Origin: DATFVA01 sp963771705
GTDB lineage: Bacteria; Bacteroidota; Ignavibacteria; Ignavibacteriales; Ignavibacteriaceae
Reading direction: 5' to 3'
NCBI GenBank assembly: GCA_963771705.1
Contig: CAVYUP010000011.1
Span: 62,001 to 126,000 of the forward strand
DNA length: 64,000 bases
How positions within the stretch are numbered: position 1 is the stretch's first letter; each line of letters opens with the position of its first letter. The position numbers and the translations under genes are program-made. The notes beneath the pieces were generated by a model. The model was not told where the DNA came from. It did not search any database and saw only the letters and a program-made list of their open reading frames with translations. Shown one piece after another: positions 35,232 to 45,900 of this stretch.

Positions 35232-37028
35232 ATGATAACAAAAACTAAGACTCTTTCAGTACTTCTGGTAGAGGATAATCCGGGTGACCAGCTTATAATG
35301 AAAGAACGACTGCTTGATGCTGATACACTGGCCTTCAGTATGAAAGTTTGTTCACGGTTATCTGAGGCATTGGAAGTACTGAATGATGAAGACTTTGATA
35401 TCGTTATACTGGATCCAGGACTTCCAGACAGCACCGGCCTGGATTCGCTTAAGTGCATAAGAAAAAAGAATACTTCAATACCTGTAATTATCCTAACAAT
35501 CACTGATTCCGATGAAACCGGTCTGGAAGCAATTAAGTATGGAGCACAGGATTTTCTGAATAAAAATGAACTCCAGCCTCAGAGTCTCATTAAGTCAATT
35601 ATGTATGCAATAAGCAGGAACGAGCTTGAGCAGAACCTGACGCGCTCGCTCAGAATGCATGAGAGCGCATTTGAACAGGCGGTAGTAGGTTTTGCCCACG
35701 TGTCCCCTTCTGCTTCTTTTATCAGGGTTAATCAAAAATTCTGCGATGTACTAGGTTACCCCAAAAAAGAGATTTTAGGAAAACTAATAAATGAAATAAC
35801 CCATCCCGAGGATCTTGAAAATGATCTGAGTAATTTCGAAAAACTGATTTCGGGAGAAATTAAATTTTATACCCTGGAAAAAAGATTTATCCGGAAAGAC
35901 GGTACCGTTATCTGGGCAAATATTACTAGAACCGCCATACTGGATTCAAAGAATGAGGTTGATTATTATTTTACTACGCTGGAGGATATAACAGAAAGAA
36001 AGCTCCTTCTGGCAGAAGTAGACAAACAAAATGCTCTGCTAGAAAATATTTTCAGCATTATTCCAGTGGGAATGTGTATTATGGCCAGTGACGGCAGGCT
36101 GATTGATAACAATAAAAAGTTTGAAGAGATATGGGCAGGTTCTGAATACAGAAACATCAGCGATCATAAGAAATATCGGGCGTGGGATAATAGTACCGGC
36201 AGGGAGATCAGCGAGAAAGATTGGGCAAGTTATAAAGCCTTGAAGCATAAAGAAACTACACTCGGGGAAATCCTGAAAATCGAATGCTTCGACGGAACGA
36301 AAAAAGTAATAATTAATTCAGCTATTCCTCTGATAATTGAAGATAAAGTAGTATCCGCAGTTATTATTGTCGAGGATATTACCAAGCTTGCGGAAACGGA
36401 GAATGAACTCAAAAAACTTCTATCAGAGAAAGAGGTGCTGGTTAAGGAGTCGAACCACAGGATAAAAAATAATCTCCAGCTTATGTCAAGTCTGCTGAAC
36501 CTTCAGGCTGCGAATTCGGAAGATATGTATGTAAAAAGAGTACTGGGCGACAGCATAAACAGAATAGCCTCTGTATCCTTCCTGCATGATTATTTATACC
36601 GTTCTTCCAGCCTGGATACTGTAAATATTCAGACATATGTTTATAAAATTGCAGAGCATATAAGAGATATTCTTCTGACAGACGCGGACAATATCAGTAT
36701 AGTAAAGGACCTTGAAAACTTCGAGGTTAGATCAGGACTCGCAATTGCAATAGGTCTCGTTATAAGTGAATTGGTAACTAATGCCGTTAAATATGCATTT
36801 CATAAAAAATCAGAAGGAATAGTCTATATAGAACTAAAAAAGGAAGGGGAAAAAATACGGCTGCTGCTGGGGGATAACGGCAAGGGTATGAAAGAAAAAG
36901 TTGATCTTAAATCTGCTCCTTCCCTCGGACTTCAGATTGTATATTCTATGGTCTCACAGTACCATGGAAGTATAGATTATACAGTTGATAAAGGAACCAA
37001 GTTTACGATTATTCTACCCCTGAAGTAG
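35232..37028 (+). CDS. Hybrid receiver-PAS-PAS-HisKA_2 histidine kinase
   Basis: A 598-residue cytoplasmic signalling protein. Residues 5-125 are a receiver (acceptor Asp61 in VILDPGLPDSTGL). PAS domain 1 is at about 140-255 and ends with YYFTTLEDITERK; PAS domain 2 is at about 268-385 and ends with IIVEDITK. The kinase core is of the HisKA_2/HWE-related type, with His409 in ESNHRIKNNLQLMSSLL, then a HATPase with ISELVTNAVKYAF and LLGDNGKGM. It starts nine bases after the Rcp1-like gene. The order suggests that the first kinase, the small receiver and this hybrid kinase act in series; the signal is unknown. Confidence 0.92.
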   Translation: MITKTKTLSVLLVEDNPGDQLIMKERLLDADTLAFSMKVCSRLSEALEVLNDEDFDIVILDPGLPDSTGLDSLKCIRKKNTSIPVIILTITDSDETGLEAIKYGAQDFLNKNELQPQSLIKSIMYAISRNELEQNLTRSLRMHESAFEQAVVGFAHVSPSASFIRVNQKFCDVLGYPKKEILGKLINEITHPEDLENDLSNFEKLISGEIKFYTLEKRFIRKDGTVIWANITRTAILDSKNEVDYYFTTLEDITERKLLLAEVDKQNALLENIFSIIPVGMCIMASDGRLIDNNKKFEEIWAGSEYRNISDHKKYRAWDNSTGREISEKDWASYKALKHKETTLGEILKIECFDGTKKVIINSAIPLIIEDKVVSAVIIVEDITKLAETENELKKLLSEKEVLVKESNHRIKNNLQLMSSLLNLQAANSEDMYVKRVLGDSINRIASVSFLHDYLYRSSSLDTVNIQTYVYKIAEHIRDILLTDADNISIVKDLENFEVRSGLAIAIGLVISELVTNAVKYAFHKKSEGIVYIELKKEGEKIRLLLGDNGKGMKEKVDLKSAPSLGLQIVYSMVSQYHGSIDYTVDKGTKFTIILPLK

Positions 37029-37053
37029 AACTTTAACTTACTGATGGGCAATT

Positions 37054-37863
37054 TTATTCCTTCACACCGCCGAGCATTATTCCTTTTATATAATACCGCT
37101 GAAGAACAAGGAATACTATTACCACAGGAATAATAGTAATAACAGATCCCGCCATCATCAGCTCCGGATCCTTTACATGCTCTAACATCAAACCTGATAG
37201 AGCAACCGGCAGCGTATACATTGAATCATCAGTTAACGCAATAAGAGGCCAGAGGAAATCGTTCCATGTTCCGAGAAAAGTTATAATTCCCAGTGTTACC
37301 AATACAGGCACCGCCAGCGGAAGGATAATTCTCCTATATACCTGGAAGTCAGTAGCCCCATCCATTTTAGCTGCTTCAATGAGGCTATCGGGAATCGCCA
37401 TACAGTGCTGCCTGATGAGGAAAATACCAAATATGTTTGCAAGACCCGTCACCAGAATTGCCATATAAGTATTTATTAGTCCAACTGACTTGAGCATCAG
37501 GAACAGCGGAAGCATTGTAACCTGGCTCGGGACAATCATATTCACCAGCAGCAGATTAAAAAGCTTACTTTTTCCTGCAAATCTGTATTTAGCAAAAGCA
37601 TATCCCGCCATAGAATTAAAGAACAAAGAAACAGCCGTAACCATTGTTGAAAGAATAATGCTGTTCAGAAAACTTCTTGCAACGCTCAATCTCGTCAGAA
37701 GATGAACATACTGGTCGAGCACTATATGAGCAGGAAAAAATACCGGCGGGTATACGCTTGCCTCACCATCCGGCATAAATGAGGCAGACACCATCCATAT
37801 GAAAGGTATCAGCGTTATAACGGAAGTGACGATGAGAAATATGTATAATGCTATCTTTTTCAT
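37054..37863 (-). CDS. Carbohydrate ABC transporter permease (MalG type)
   Basis: A 269-residue inner-membrane permease with six predicted transmembrane segments. The EAA loop is EAAKMDGATDFQVYRRIILP, placing it in the CUT1 sugar-transporter group. The N-terminus SVITLIPFIWMVSASFM and the C-terminal QRYYIKGIMLGGVKE are typical of MalG-type subunits. It is the last gene of the long minus-strand carbohydrate locus and begins three bases after the MalF-type stop. No ATPase gene is near, so a shared MsmK/UgpC-like ATPase encoded elsewhere is expected. Confidence 0.94.
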   Translation of the reverse strand: MKKIALYIFLIVTSVITLIPFIWMVSASFMPDGEASVYPPVFFPAHIVLDQYVHLLTRLSVARSFLNSIILSTMVTAVSLFFNSMAGYAFAKYRFAGKSKLFNLLLVNMIVPSQVTMLPLFLMLKSVGLINTYMAILVTGLANIFGIFLIRQHCMAIPDSLIEAAKMDGATDFQVYRRIILPLAVPVLVTLGIITFLGTWNDFLWPLIALTDDSMYTLPVALSGLMLEHVKDPELMMAGSVITIIPVVIVFLVLQRYYIKGIMLGGVKE

Positions 37864-37866
37864 CTT

Positions 37867-38802
37867 CTAAGCCAGGTGATTTTTCTGCAGTTTGAACTGC
37901 AGGACAGTTACAATTAATATTAAGAAAAACAGGACGAATGAAATGGAAGCCGAATAACCCATATTCCACCATCGGAAACCTTCCTGGTACATATAACCAA
38001 CGATGCTCAGGGTCTTGTTCAAAGGACCCCCCTGCGTCATGATATACGGCTCTGCAAAAAGCTGGAAGAAGCCCACGATAGTTATTATGCTGACGAAAAG
38101 AGTAGTTGGAGCAAGCATTGGAATAGTAATAGCTTTGAACTTTTCCCAGCCGTTGGCACCTTCAAGCGAGGCAGCCTCGTACAAATCCTCCGAAATATTC
38201 TGCAGCCCGGCAATAAAAATGATCATATTGTATCCGAAAGTTTTCCAGACCGACATAAGCACAATTGCGGGCATTGCCGTAGCCGGATTTCCCAGCCAGT
38301 CAACGGGATTTATTCCGAACCATCCCAGGAAATAGTTTAATATGCCGAATTTCGGGTGATAGATAAATCTCCATACTATAGCTACTGCTACGAGTGTGGT
38401 GATATATGGAATGAAATAACTCAAACGGAAGAAGCCTTTATATTTTATCAGCTTCGAATTAAGCAGCATAGCGGCACCGAGTGAAATAGCGATTGAAAGA
38501 GGAGTTGCAAGAACGACATAATAAATCGTATTCTGAAGCGACTGCCAGAACAGAGGGTCCCGGAAAAGCTGAGAATAATTTCTCAGACCAATAAACCTGA
38601 CGTTATCAAGGCTCGCAAGAGCATAGATATCGAAGTCGGTAAAGCTCATCGCAAAAGCAGCAATAACAGGGATAAAAAAGAAAATAAGAATAGCGCTGAC
38701 TGCCGGCGCCAGGAATAGATAAGCAGCCTTAGAAGAATAAGAAAACGAATTCTTTTCCCTGCGGTTTACCCATCGCTTTTTTGTTTCTATCGGCTTCTCC
38801 AT
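37867..38802 (-). CDS. Carbohydrate ABC transporter permease (MalF type)
   Basis: A 311-residue permease of the CUT1 group. A charged cytoplasmic N-terminus (about 28 residues) precedes the first membrane helix AYLFLAPAVSAILIFFFIP. The EAA loop is EAASLEGANGWEKFKAITIP, and the segment PYIMTQGGPLNKTLSIVGYMY is typical of MalF-type subunits. It pairs with the downstream MalG-type permease and the upstream binding protein. The sugar is probably an oligosaccharide released by the enzymes of the same locus. Confidence 0.94.
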   Translation of the reverse strand: MEKPIETKKRWVNRREKNSFSYSSKAAYLFLAPAVSAILIFFFIPVIAAFAMSFTDFDIYALASLDNVRFIGLRNYSQLFRDPLFWQSLQNTIYYVVLATPLSIAISLGAAMLLNSKLIKYKGFFRLSYFIPYITTLVAVAIVWRFIYHPKFGILNYFLGWFGINPVDWLGNPATAMPAIVLMSVWKTFGYNMIIFIAGLQNISEDLYEAASLEGANGWEKFKAITIPMLAPTTLFVSIITIVGFFQLFAEPYIMTQGGPLNKTLSIVGYMYQEGFRWWNMGYSASISFVLFFLILIVTVLQFKLQKNHLA

Positions 38803-38860
38803 TATGTTCCTTTATAATTGCAATACCGAACTGAAGAATCTGCGAATTATGTAACCTTTA

Positions 38861-40156
38861 TTATTTTTCCCTTCTCAGCAGCCATCTTCTCTTCTCAAGA
38901 ATGTTATCAACATCCTTGTCGAGGTTCTTTACCGCCTCATCCACCGTCATTACCCCTCTTACAACCAGCTCAGCATACTGCTGCACTTTAGCAAAAGCTA
39001 TCTGCTCCCACTCAGGCACTTTAGGCGTAGCCACAACATTTTCAAACTGCACCCTGAACGCCTTCATATATTTATTATTCGCAAGAGATGTATCCTCCCA
39101 TGCGTCTTTAACAGCCGGAAGATTATACAATAAACGGTAAAACTCCAGCTGTGTGGATGTTTCAGAAAGAAACTCAATAAATTTCCAGGCTTCCGGTTTA
39201 TGTTCACAGTCCCTGAATATTACCAGACTCGATCCGCCTGCAAGAGAAACTCCCGGGTAATGATCCCCGTTCTTAGAAGGCATCGGTGCTGTTGACCATT
39301 TATCAGCAAGATCTCCCGTCATCCATTTCCGGAACTCATTGATATTCCAGGGACCGCTTATATAAATCGAAAAGTATTTCTCAACAAATGCCTGATATAC
39401 GTTAGTAACCTGCGATATACCTACAGGAGCCAGCTTTTCTTTATGGAATTTTGTCAAGTATCTAAATGCTTCCCTGAATTGTTCTGATTCGAAGTTACCT
39501 CTTGAGTTATTATCTTTCAGCAGCTCAGCATTGTTCTCAAGGGCAAAAATAATGAAGGGGTTCCATTCATTCGTCGGCAGATAGATCGCATATTTATCCT
39601 GTCCCGGAAAAAGCGCTTTTATTTTCTTACATAGGTCATAAAGTTCAGCCCAGGACCTTGGAGGCTCATCATATCCAGCCTCTCTGAATACATCGGTACG
39701 ATAGAACATTACCCTGGTATCAATATACCAGGGAATACCATATACTGTGGAATCGAGAACATTTGTATCCCAGATACCCTCAAAATAATTTTCTTTTTTA
39801 ATTACTGATGACCCGGCTATAAAATCATCGAGACTGATAATACCGTCGAGTGAAGCAAACTGCGGTATCCACGTATTTCCCAGCTGGCAAATATCCGGAG
39901 TATTGTCACTCGCAAAGGCTGTAACAAGTTTTTCCTGCGCAGCATTCCAGGGTATCTGCTGCACATCTACCTTTATTCCGGGATTCTTGCTCTGAAATTC
40001 AGGAACAAGCTTAGTTACATATTCAGCTTCTGTTCCCATAGCCCAGAATTTCAAAACTATGATGTCTTCTTTCTTATCACTGCAGCCGTGAAGTATAAAG
40101 ATCAGGATCAGGATAAATGGAAGAATGCTATATTTAGAAAGCTGCAGCCTCATCAT
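38861..40156 (-). CDS. Sugar ABC transporter substrate-binding lipoprotein
   Basis: A 431-residue extracytoplasmic binding protein of the CUT1 (family 1) type. The signal ends in the lipobox LHGC, with the lipid Cys at about residue 25, so it is membrane-anchored. VLKFWAMGTEAEYVTKLVPEF opens the mature domain, and PDICQLGNTWIPQFAS, YGIPWYIDTRVMFYRTDVF and GVSLAGGSSLVIFRDCEHKPEAW are family segments. Several exposed Trp residues are suited to oligosaccharide binding. It overlaps the GH2 stop and supplies the two following permeases. Confidence 0.94.
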   Translation of the reverse strand: MMRLQLSKYSILPFILILIFILHGCSDKKEDIIVLKFWAMGTEAEYVTKLVPEFQSKNPGIKVDVQQIPWNAAQEKLVTAFASDNTPDICQLGNTWIPQFASLDGIISLDDFIAGSSVIKKENYFEGIWDTNVLDSTVYGIPWYIDTRVMFYRTDVFREAGYDEPPRSWAELYDLCKKIKALFPGQDKYAIYLPTNEWNPFIIFALENNAELLKDNNSRGNFESEQFREAFRYLTKFHKEKLAPVGISQVTNVYQAFVEKYFSIYISGPWNINEFRKWMTGDLADKWSTAPMPSKNGDHYPGVSLAGGSSLVIFRDCEHKPEAWKFIEFLSETSTQLEFYRLLYNLPAVKDAWEDTSLANNKYMKAFRVQFENVVATPKVPEWEQIAFAKVQQYAELVVRGVMTVDEAVKNLDKDVDNILEKRRWLLRREK

Positions 40157-42222
40157 ATTTTTTTCACAACTTCTATTTCATAATCATTAGATGATATAAT
40201 ATCTTCACCCTGCTTCAATTCAAAATCCAGCCTGTATTTTCCTGTTTTTATTTTATCCGGAAGTTTGATCTCGTTTTTTTCCCAGTAAAAAAACGAAATT
40301 GAATCTTTATCTATAGCTTTTAATAGAATATTGCAGGTAATATCATCCCCGATTGAAACAATCAATCTGCAGGATTCGTAAACTTTATGATAATCATTGA
40401 TTATCCAGTAGTCAATTTTAAGTTTCTGTCCCGCAAAGTATTTTTTCTGTCTTATATTAACAGAAATATATAAAGGCTGAAATGCTTTTTGAAGTGCAGA
40501 ATATCCTTTTTTCTTAACCCCGAAATAATCAACGACCGACCAGGTTATGGAGGGCCAGCAGTCAATGAACATGAACTGAAAAATACCGGTAATATCACTA
40601 TTCTTTCCCCGGCGGTAGAAGTCGATTGCTGTTTTAAGCAGGTCCGATTGATACTCCTGAGAATTATATATGAATTCCTTTACATTTTTTCCCCTGTCGA
40701 CTTCAGCAACATTGAACGTCTGCTCATATTGAAAGTCGTGATATGCCCAGCTTTCCGCGGCAGGGTTATCAAGATCCTTTCCAGGTATTATTTTCTTAAG
40801 CGACTTTAATTCAGGCAGTGCCTGGGCTCCAAATTCAGTTACAAGCGGGCCCATAGGCTTTGCGGCAAAGTGTTCCTTACTTCCCCAGTACCAGCCATCG
40901 TAAGGATGTTCCTCATAATTAGAGGCTAACCTTATTATCCTGCTTCTGTCATTACTCTTTACAGCTTCATACAATAAGGGATCAAGGGTTTCCGTTTGTT
41001 TCCCGGGTTCATTATGACAGCACCAAAATACAATTGAAGGATGATTGTAATGAAGTTTCACCATATCCTTTATCTGCGAAACTGCATTTGCCGTAAAATC
41101 CATAGATTCATCATAAGTCCATTGAAGCGCAAAATCCTGCCAGACAAGTATTCCCTGCCTGTCGCATTCATCATAGTATTCAGACCTATTAACGTGAGCG
41201 TGCATCCTGATGATATTAATATTAGCTTCTTTTATAATAGAAACCTGCTCATGAATTTTCTCTTCGTTCAATTCAGATAAAAACTGGGTTGGAATCACAT
41301 TGGTGCCCCTAAGAAACAACCTCTTACCGTTCAAGTAGAATTCATTTTTACTATTAAGACGGACATCCCTTATTCCAAAGGAAATATCCTTTATACTAAA
41401 ACGCCGACATTCAATATTCATCCAGTACAGGTATGGCTCACCCAGATCCCAGCTCCACCATAACCGAGGGTCGTTTATTAGAAAAGAAAAAAATATTTCA
41501 CCCTTGTCCCCTCCAAGCAGAATGTTTTCTTTAATCTTTAATTTTTTCCCTTTCTCAGAATAAACAGTAACCTCAATTGTTTCTTTCTGAGGCTCTCCCG
41601 ATTTCCTATAAAAAGGGATCGTAACATTCACCACTGCCTTGCCCAAATCCGGGTCAAAGCTGGTTGAAATCCGGGGATCCAGGGTATAGACATTGCTTAC
41701 AGAATAGAGCGTAACATCATTCCATATACCGCCCGTGTTTTGATCCTGTCCGAATTCATAACTCCACGCTCCGGGCCTGCAGTCGTGATGATTAAAAATT
41801 CCCTTTATCAGCTTTTTCCTGTAGGGCCAGACCGTTCCCGGCTCTTCATAAGGCGATGTAACCTTTACAACAAGGAGATTTTCACCTTTCTTTAACGCAG
41901 ATGATGCATCAAAGTAAAATGACTGGAAATAGCCTTCGTGATTTCCGAGACAGTGATCATTAAGCCATACATCGGCGAAATAATCAACTCCACTAAACTC
42001 AAGAATTTCCAGTTCACCCGGAGCATGATATTTGAAGGATTTAATAAACCAAACAGCGCCGGAATAATTATGTAGTCCCGCCAGTTCCCAGTTAACAGGC
42101 AGATCCATCCTCTTCGTCTTTTTTAAAGAAGTTAGTATCTGCTCATAAGTTAGTTGTCCCGCCCTGTCCCGCAGGTATTCCCACCTACCGTTCAGCGATA
42201 TCTTTTTTTCTGCATTTTTCAT
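40153..42222 (-). CDS. Glycoside hydrolase family 2 protein (beta-mannosidase-like)
   Basis: A 689-residue enzyme with the GH2 plan: sugar-binding jelly roll (about 10-175), Ig-like domain (about 180-285), TIM barrel (about 290-560) and a C-terminal beta-domain. The general acid/base is probably Glu405 in FWCCHNEP and the nucleophile Glu463 in PLVTEFGAQ. Sequence around MHAHVNRSEYYDECDRQGILVWQDF resembles beta-mannosidase/exo-glucosaminidase-like GH2 members more than LacZ. There is no signal peptide, so it may act in the cytoplasm on imported sugars. It overlaps genes on both sides by four bases. Confidence 0.88.
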   Translation of the reverse strand: MKNAEKKISLNGRWEYLRDRAGQLTYEQILTSLKKTKRMDLPVNWELAGLHNYSGAVWFIKSFKYHAPGELEILEFSGVDYFADVWLNDHCLGNHEGYFQSFYFDASSALKKGENLLVVKVTSPYEEPGTVWPYRKKLIKGIFNHHDCRPGAWSYEFGQDQNTGGIWNDVTLYSVSNVYTLDPRISTSFDPDLGKAVVNVTIPFYRKSGEPQKETIEVTVYSEKGKKLKIKENILLGGDKGEIFFSFLINDPRLWWSWDLGEPYLYWMNIECRRFSIKDISFGIRDVRLNSKNEFYLNGKRLFLRGTNVIPTQFLSELNEEKIHEQVSIIKEANINIIRMHAHVNRSEYYDECDRQGILVWQDFALQWTYDESMDFTANAVSQIKDMVKLHYNHPSIVFWCCHNEPGKQTETLDPLLYEAVKSNDRSRIIRLASNYEEHPYDGWYWGSKEHFAAKPMGPLVTEFGAQALPELKSLKKIIPGKDLDNPAAESWAYHDFQYEQTFNVAEVDRGKNVKEFIYNSQEYQSDLLKTAIDFYRRGKNSDITGIFQFMFIDCWPSITWSVVDYFGVKKKGYSALQKAFQPLYISVNIRQKKYFAGQKLKIDYWIINDYHKVYESCRLIVSIGDDITCNILLKAIDKDSISFFYWEKNEIKLPDKIKTGKYRLDFELKQGEDIISSNDYEIEVVKKI

Positions 42223-42959
42223 TTATTATTTTCACCCAGCCGATGTTGAAGGAGCCATTTATAAAGATCTTCACTATTATAGGTTTCTGTCCATGCATTA
42301 TGATTTGCTTTTGGATATACTGTAAACTTAACATCGTTTCCGCAGGCCTGTAATGCTTTCACCATTCTTACAGATTCTTCGAGAGGGACGACATCATCCA
42401 TTGCCCCATGGAATACCCAGATTGGAAGACTTTTTAATTTACAGGCATCGAGGTAAGCCGAACCCGTTCTGCCGCAGACTGTGGCAGCAGCCGCGAACCG
42501 ATGCGGTTCAAACATTACAAGCTTCCAGGTACCTTCGCCTCCCATACTTAAACCCGTAACATAGATCCTGTTTGTATCGACATGGTAATCCTTTTCGATT
42601 TCATCCAGGAGCACAGACAGCTCAAGCGGGTTCCATCTTTGTCCCAAAGGGCACTGCGGTGAAACAAGTATAAAAGGAAAGTCTTTCCCCTGCTCCACAA
42701 GCATAGGAGGACCATGCCTTTTTACTGATTCAAGATCGTCTCCCCTCTCGCCGGATCCATGCAGAAATAACACCAGAGGCCAGACCTGATCATCCTGATG
42801 ATATCCTTCAGGGAGATAAAGAAGATATTTAAGCGAGACTTTCACCGTTACCTCTTTTTCCAGCTTTCCCGGAATCTGTTTTAACGAATCGTCCTGACCC
42901 AGGAGAGCATTTGCCGAAATTAAAAAGAACAACCCTGTTATAACTAAAAATGATTTCAT
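42219..42959 (-). CDS. Exported alpha/beta-hydrolase esterase (PHB depolymerase/esterase-like)
   Basis: A 246-residue serine esterase. It has a signal peptide (MKSFLVITGLFFLISANALLGQ, cut in two by the -1 site near ALLG). The oxyanion region is LFLHGSGERGDD, the nucleophile Ser (about 138) is in VTGLSMGGEGTW, the acid is in HGAMDDVVP and the His in KANHNAW. Such enzymes remove acyl groups from polysaccharides. I start at ATG 42959, one base after the upstream stop and with GGAG ahead; an ATG at 42986 would overlap the preceding gene. The start of the GH2 gene overlaps its end. Confidence 0.87.
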   Translation of the reverse strand: MKSFLVITGLFFLISANALLGQDDSLKQIPGKLEKEVTVKVSLKYLLYLPEGYHQDDQVWPLVLFLHGSGERGDDLESVKRHGPPMLVEQGKDFPFILVSPQCPLGQRWNPLELSVLLDEIEKDYHVDTNRIYVTGLSMGGEGTWKLVMFEPHRFAAAATVCGRTGSAYLDACKLKSLPIWVFHGAMDDVVPLEESVRMVKALQACGNDVKFTVYPKANHNAWTETYNSEDLYKWLLQHRLGENNK

Positions 42960-42960
42960 C

Positions 42961-45900
42961 TTAATTTTCTCCAAATGATATTTCAATTTCTGCAGGGAAT
43001 GTGTTTATACGGATGAAATTTTCATCAAAACTGGTTATGGTTTTTTCGTTCACCCGCACGTTTTCGGGTGCTTTATTACGAAATACATTCTTAAGTATAA
43101 TTCCGCCCGGAGGAAGTGAAACATTGCCGAAGAGTTTAACCTTATAGTTGTTACCCGACCTGTTTATTGAATAAGATAATTCACCGAAATAGGTCGGGAG
43201 ATTTTCAACCGACATTCCTTCCGGTGAATCAACCCAGTCCCTGTATAAAGCCGCACCCAGAACAAGAGATGAATCATATTCTCTTTCATAGACGAACATA
43301 GAGCGAACCGAATTTATAAAATCGGAGCCGACCCATGTATGAGGCATATCCCCTATATAACCCGGATACCTTTCTTTATGCCACACAACCTCAGCCCATT
43401 CATTCCAGTTCTGAGGTTTCTGATCATTCAGGAAAAACTTAATAAGTTCGTGTGCTCTTTCGGGTTCATCAAGAAAGATAAAAGAACCTATAAGTCTGTT
43501 CTCATATGGAGTGTACGCCGTCCATTCTATCTTATTGTCTTTTCTGTTCTTAAAGAATTCAAAGTACTTATCAAAAGTATTCCTTGCGTACGGCTCAGGA
43601 AGATCCGGAAGTTCATTGCAGGGTGAAATCGCAATTGTAGTTGATGTGGGATCAAAATCGCCGAGTTCCACACACCCCGGGATATAATTTATCTTATTTT
43701 CTTTTATCGCAAGATCGAGCGAGTTGTAAAGATTTTTCCTGAAGGTATCTCTCATTTTTTTTATTTTTCGGTAACTTGCTTCTTCACCAAGTATACGTTC
43801 GGTCTCTGCGGCATCTTTGAGTCCTTTCATTGTGAAGAAATCGTCCCAGTAAGAATGCATTGGTTTAGCCGAATAGCCCTCGTGACTAATTGACTCGGGC
43901 ATAATCCCGTAATATGCACGAACACTATCATTCCCGTTCTTAAAATGGGGTGTCATTCTCTGCGAGATCAGAGTATCCATATAATCTACCGCGGTCAGTA
44001 TATGGGGGTTCATCTCTTTAAGAAAGAGAGTATCCTTTGTGAAATTAAAATACTCTTTAATAAGATAGATAAATTCGCCGTGACTATCATTTTCGGGAAC
44101 GGGGTCGGGTCCTCTTGTATCCACCACACAAGGGACTTTCCCATTTTCATACTGATAGGACGCATACCACCTGATAAAATTCCTGACCTCTTTGACTATT
44201 CCGGATTTCAGCAGCGCCGAGGAAGTTAACGCGCCATCTCTTATCCAGGATCTTTCATATGATCTGGAACCCGGCTGGATGCCTGCACTGTCTTTGTTTA
44301 TTAAAATGTATGCAAGATTCGATTTCCAGGTATTTACTATCCTGCTGCCTGATGGAGGAAGATTAAATTTAATGTGATCAACTTTCTTCTCCCAGAAGGC
44401 AACATCATTTTTTAGAGTTGTTTCGATATCGTCCGCAGTTAAACTTTCCTTCAGACTCTCCTCCCCGTAAAAAGGGACCACCAGGTATACGTTCCTGCAT
44501 TCTCCCGGAGCCAGATCATATGAATAATCCAGAACCCCGCTTGCAGATTTATTTTTATCTACAATAGACTGGTTTGGAGGAATTTTCCCCTTCGATAAAT
44601 ACCAGGTTATAGGACCTTCATCAAAAGATGCAGCGCCGAAATTATCTGCAGGCGTTACAGGGAGTATAACTTTATGATCATTAACATAGACCTTGCCGTC
44701 TCTGTAATTTATAGAATCTATTTCAGCAGCCCCTCCCGTAATGTTAAGCCACTGGTAGTAGGGATTCACCTGGAAGGGGCTGATAGCAAGATAAAGGTTT
44801 CCTTTGTGCTGTTGAGATGAGTTATTATTTATTATGTACTTCAAAAAAAGAGAAGAACTCTTGTTCGCTTCTCCGCTGGCAAAAGCCTCTGTTGTAAGTT
44901 TAAGGTTATTATAGTTCCATTCAACTGCGGGAATAGGGAGATAGTTATTATATAACGACTGTTTTTCTTCTACGTCATTCCAGGTTAAAAATTTTCCATC
45001 GATCGATAAAAAAGGTTCGATTGAAAAATCTTTTTTATCAACTTCAGCCATTCCGTCTTCATTAAAGAGAGCTTCTTTTCGATCATTATTTACGCCGACG
45101 ATAGTCCAGAACGCACCTTTTTCTCCCAGATAACGAGGGTAATAACCGGCAGGATAATCTTTTGCTATATTTATAAAGAACCGGTTCAGGCCGTCTGAAT
45201 AATCCGAATTTTTAACAGATATTTCATTTATACCATATCCTCTGCCGCGGCTGCTTTTAAGTAATGTTATCTTAATTTTCTCAGCATCTTCCTCCTTCAA
45301 ACGGATGTAGCTTGTATTGGCCGTTTCCCTGTTAACAGAATATAGCTTTTTCCATTTATCATCCTTACCCGAACTATAGATTTCAAATTGTTTAGCGTAA
45401 TCAGCACTATCCCAGTATAAAACGACTGCTCCGAATTCCCTTCTCCTCTGAAGATCGAGTATAACATCCTGCTTTTCATCGCCGCTGCTTTTCCATTCAG
45501 TAGAAATATTATTATCAATAAGGTTCTGTACCGTAAAATTCAGGCCTGCTTCTGAAGAAGCCTTTGCGGTCAGCGTTATCGGAGAATTGTCTTCCGGTGG
45601 AAGCTCCTCGAATTTAAGGTCATCTATATAAATCGATCCTTTTCCGCCTACAAATGATGAGATCGTAAATTCGAGCCTGTCGATTCTTTTAAGCGTTTTA
45701 TTTTCCTTAGGGCCCCAGGCAAAGCTTATATGCTTCTTTTTAATTTTTATTTTTGTCCATTCGGCCGGGAAAGTATAATCCCTGTTGATCATCCACCAGA
45801 CATTCTGTCCAGTACTGTCAAGCAGCTTAAACTCAAGATTATTTGACGGAGATTCTGCCTTAAGATAAAACGTGAACTGGTAATTTTCCGGCAGATCTAA

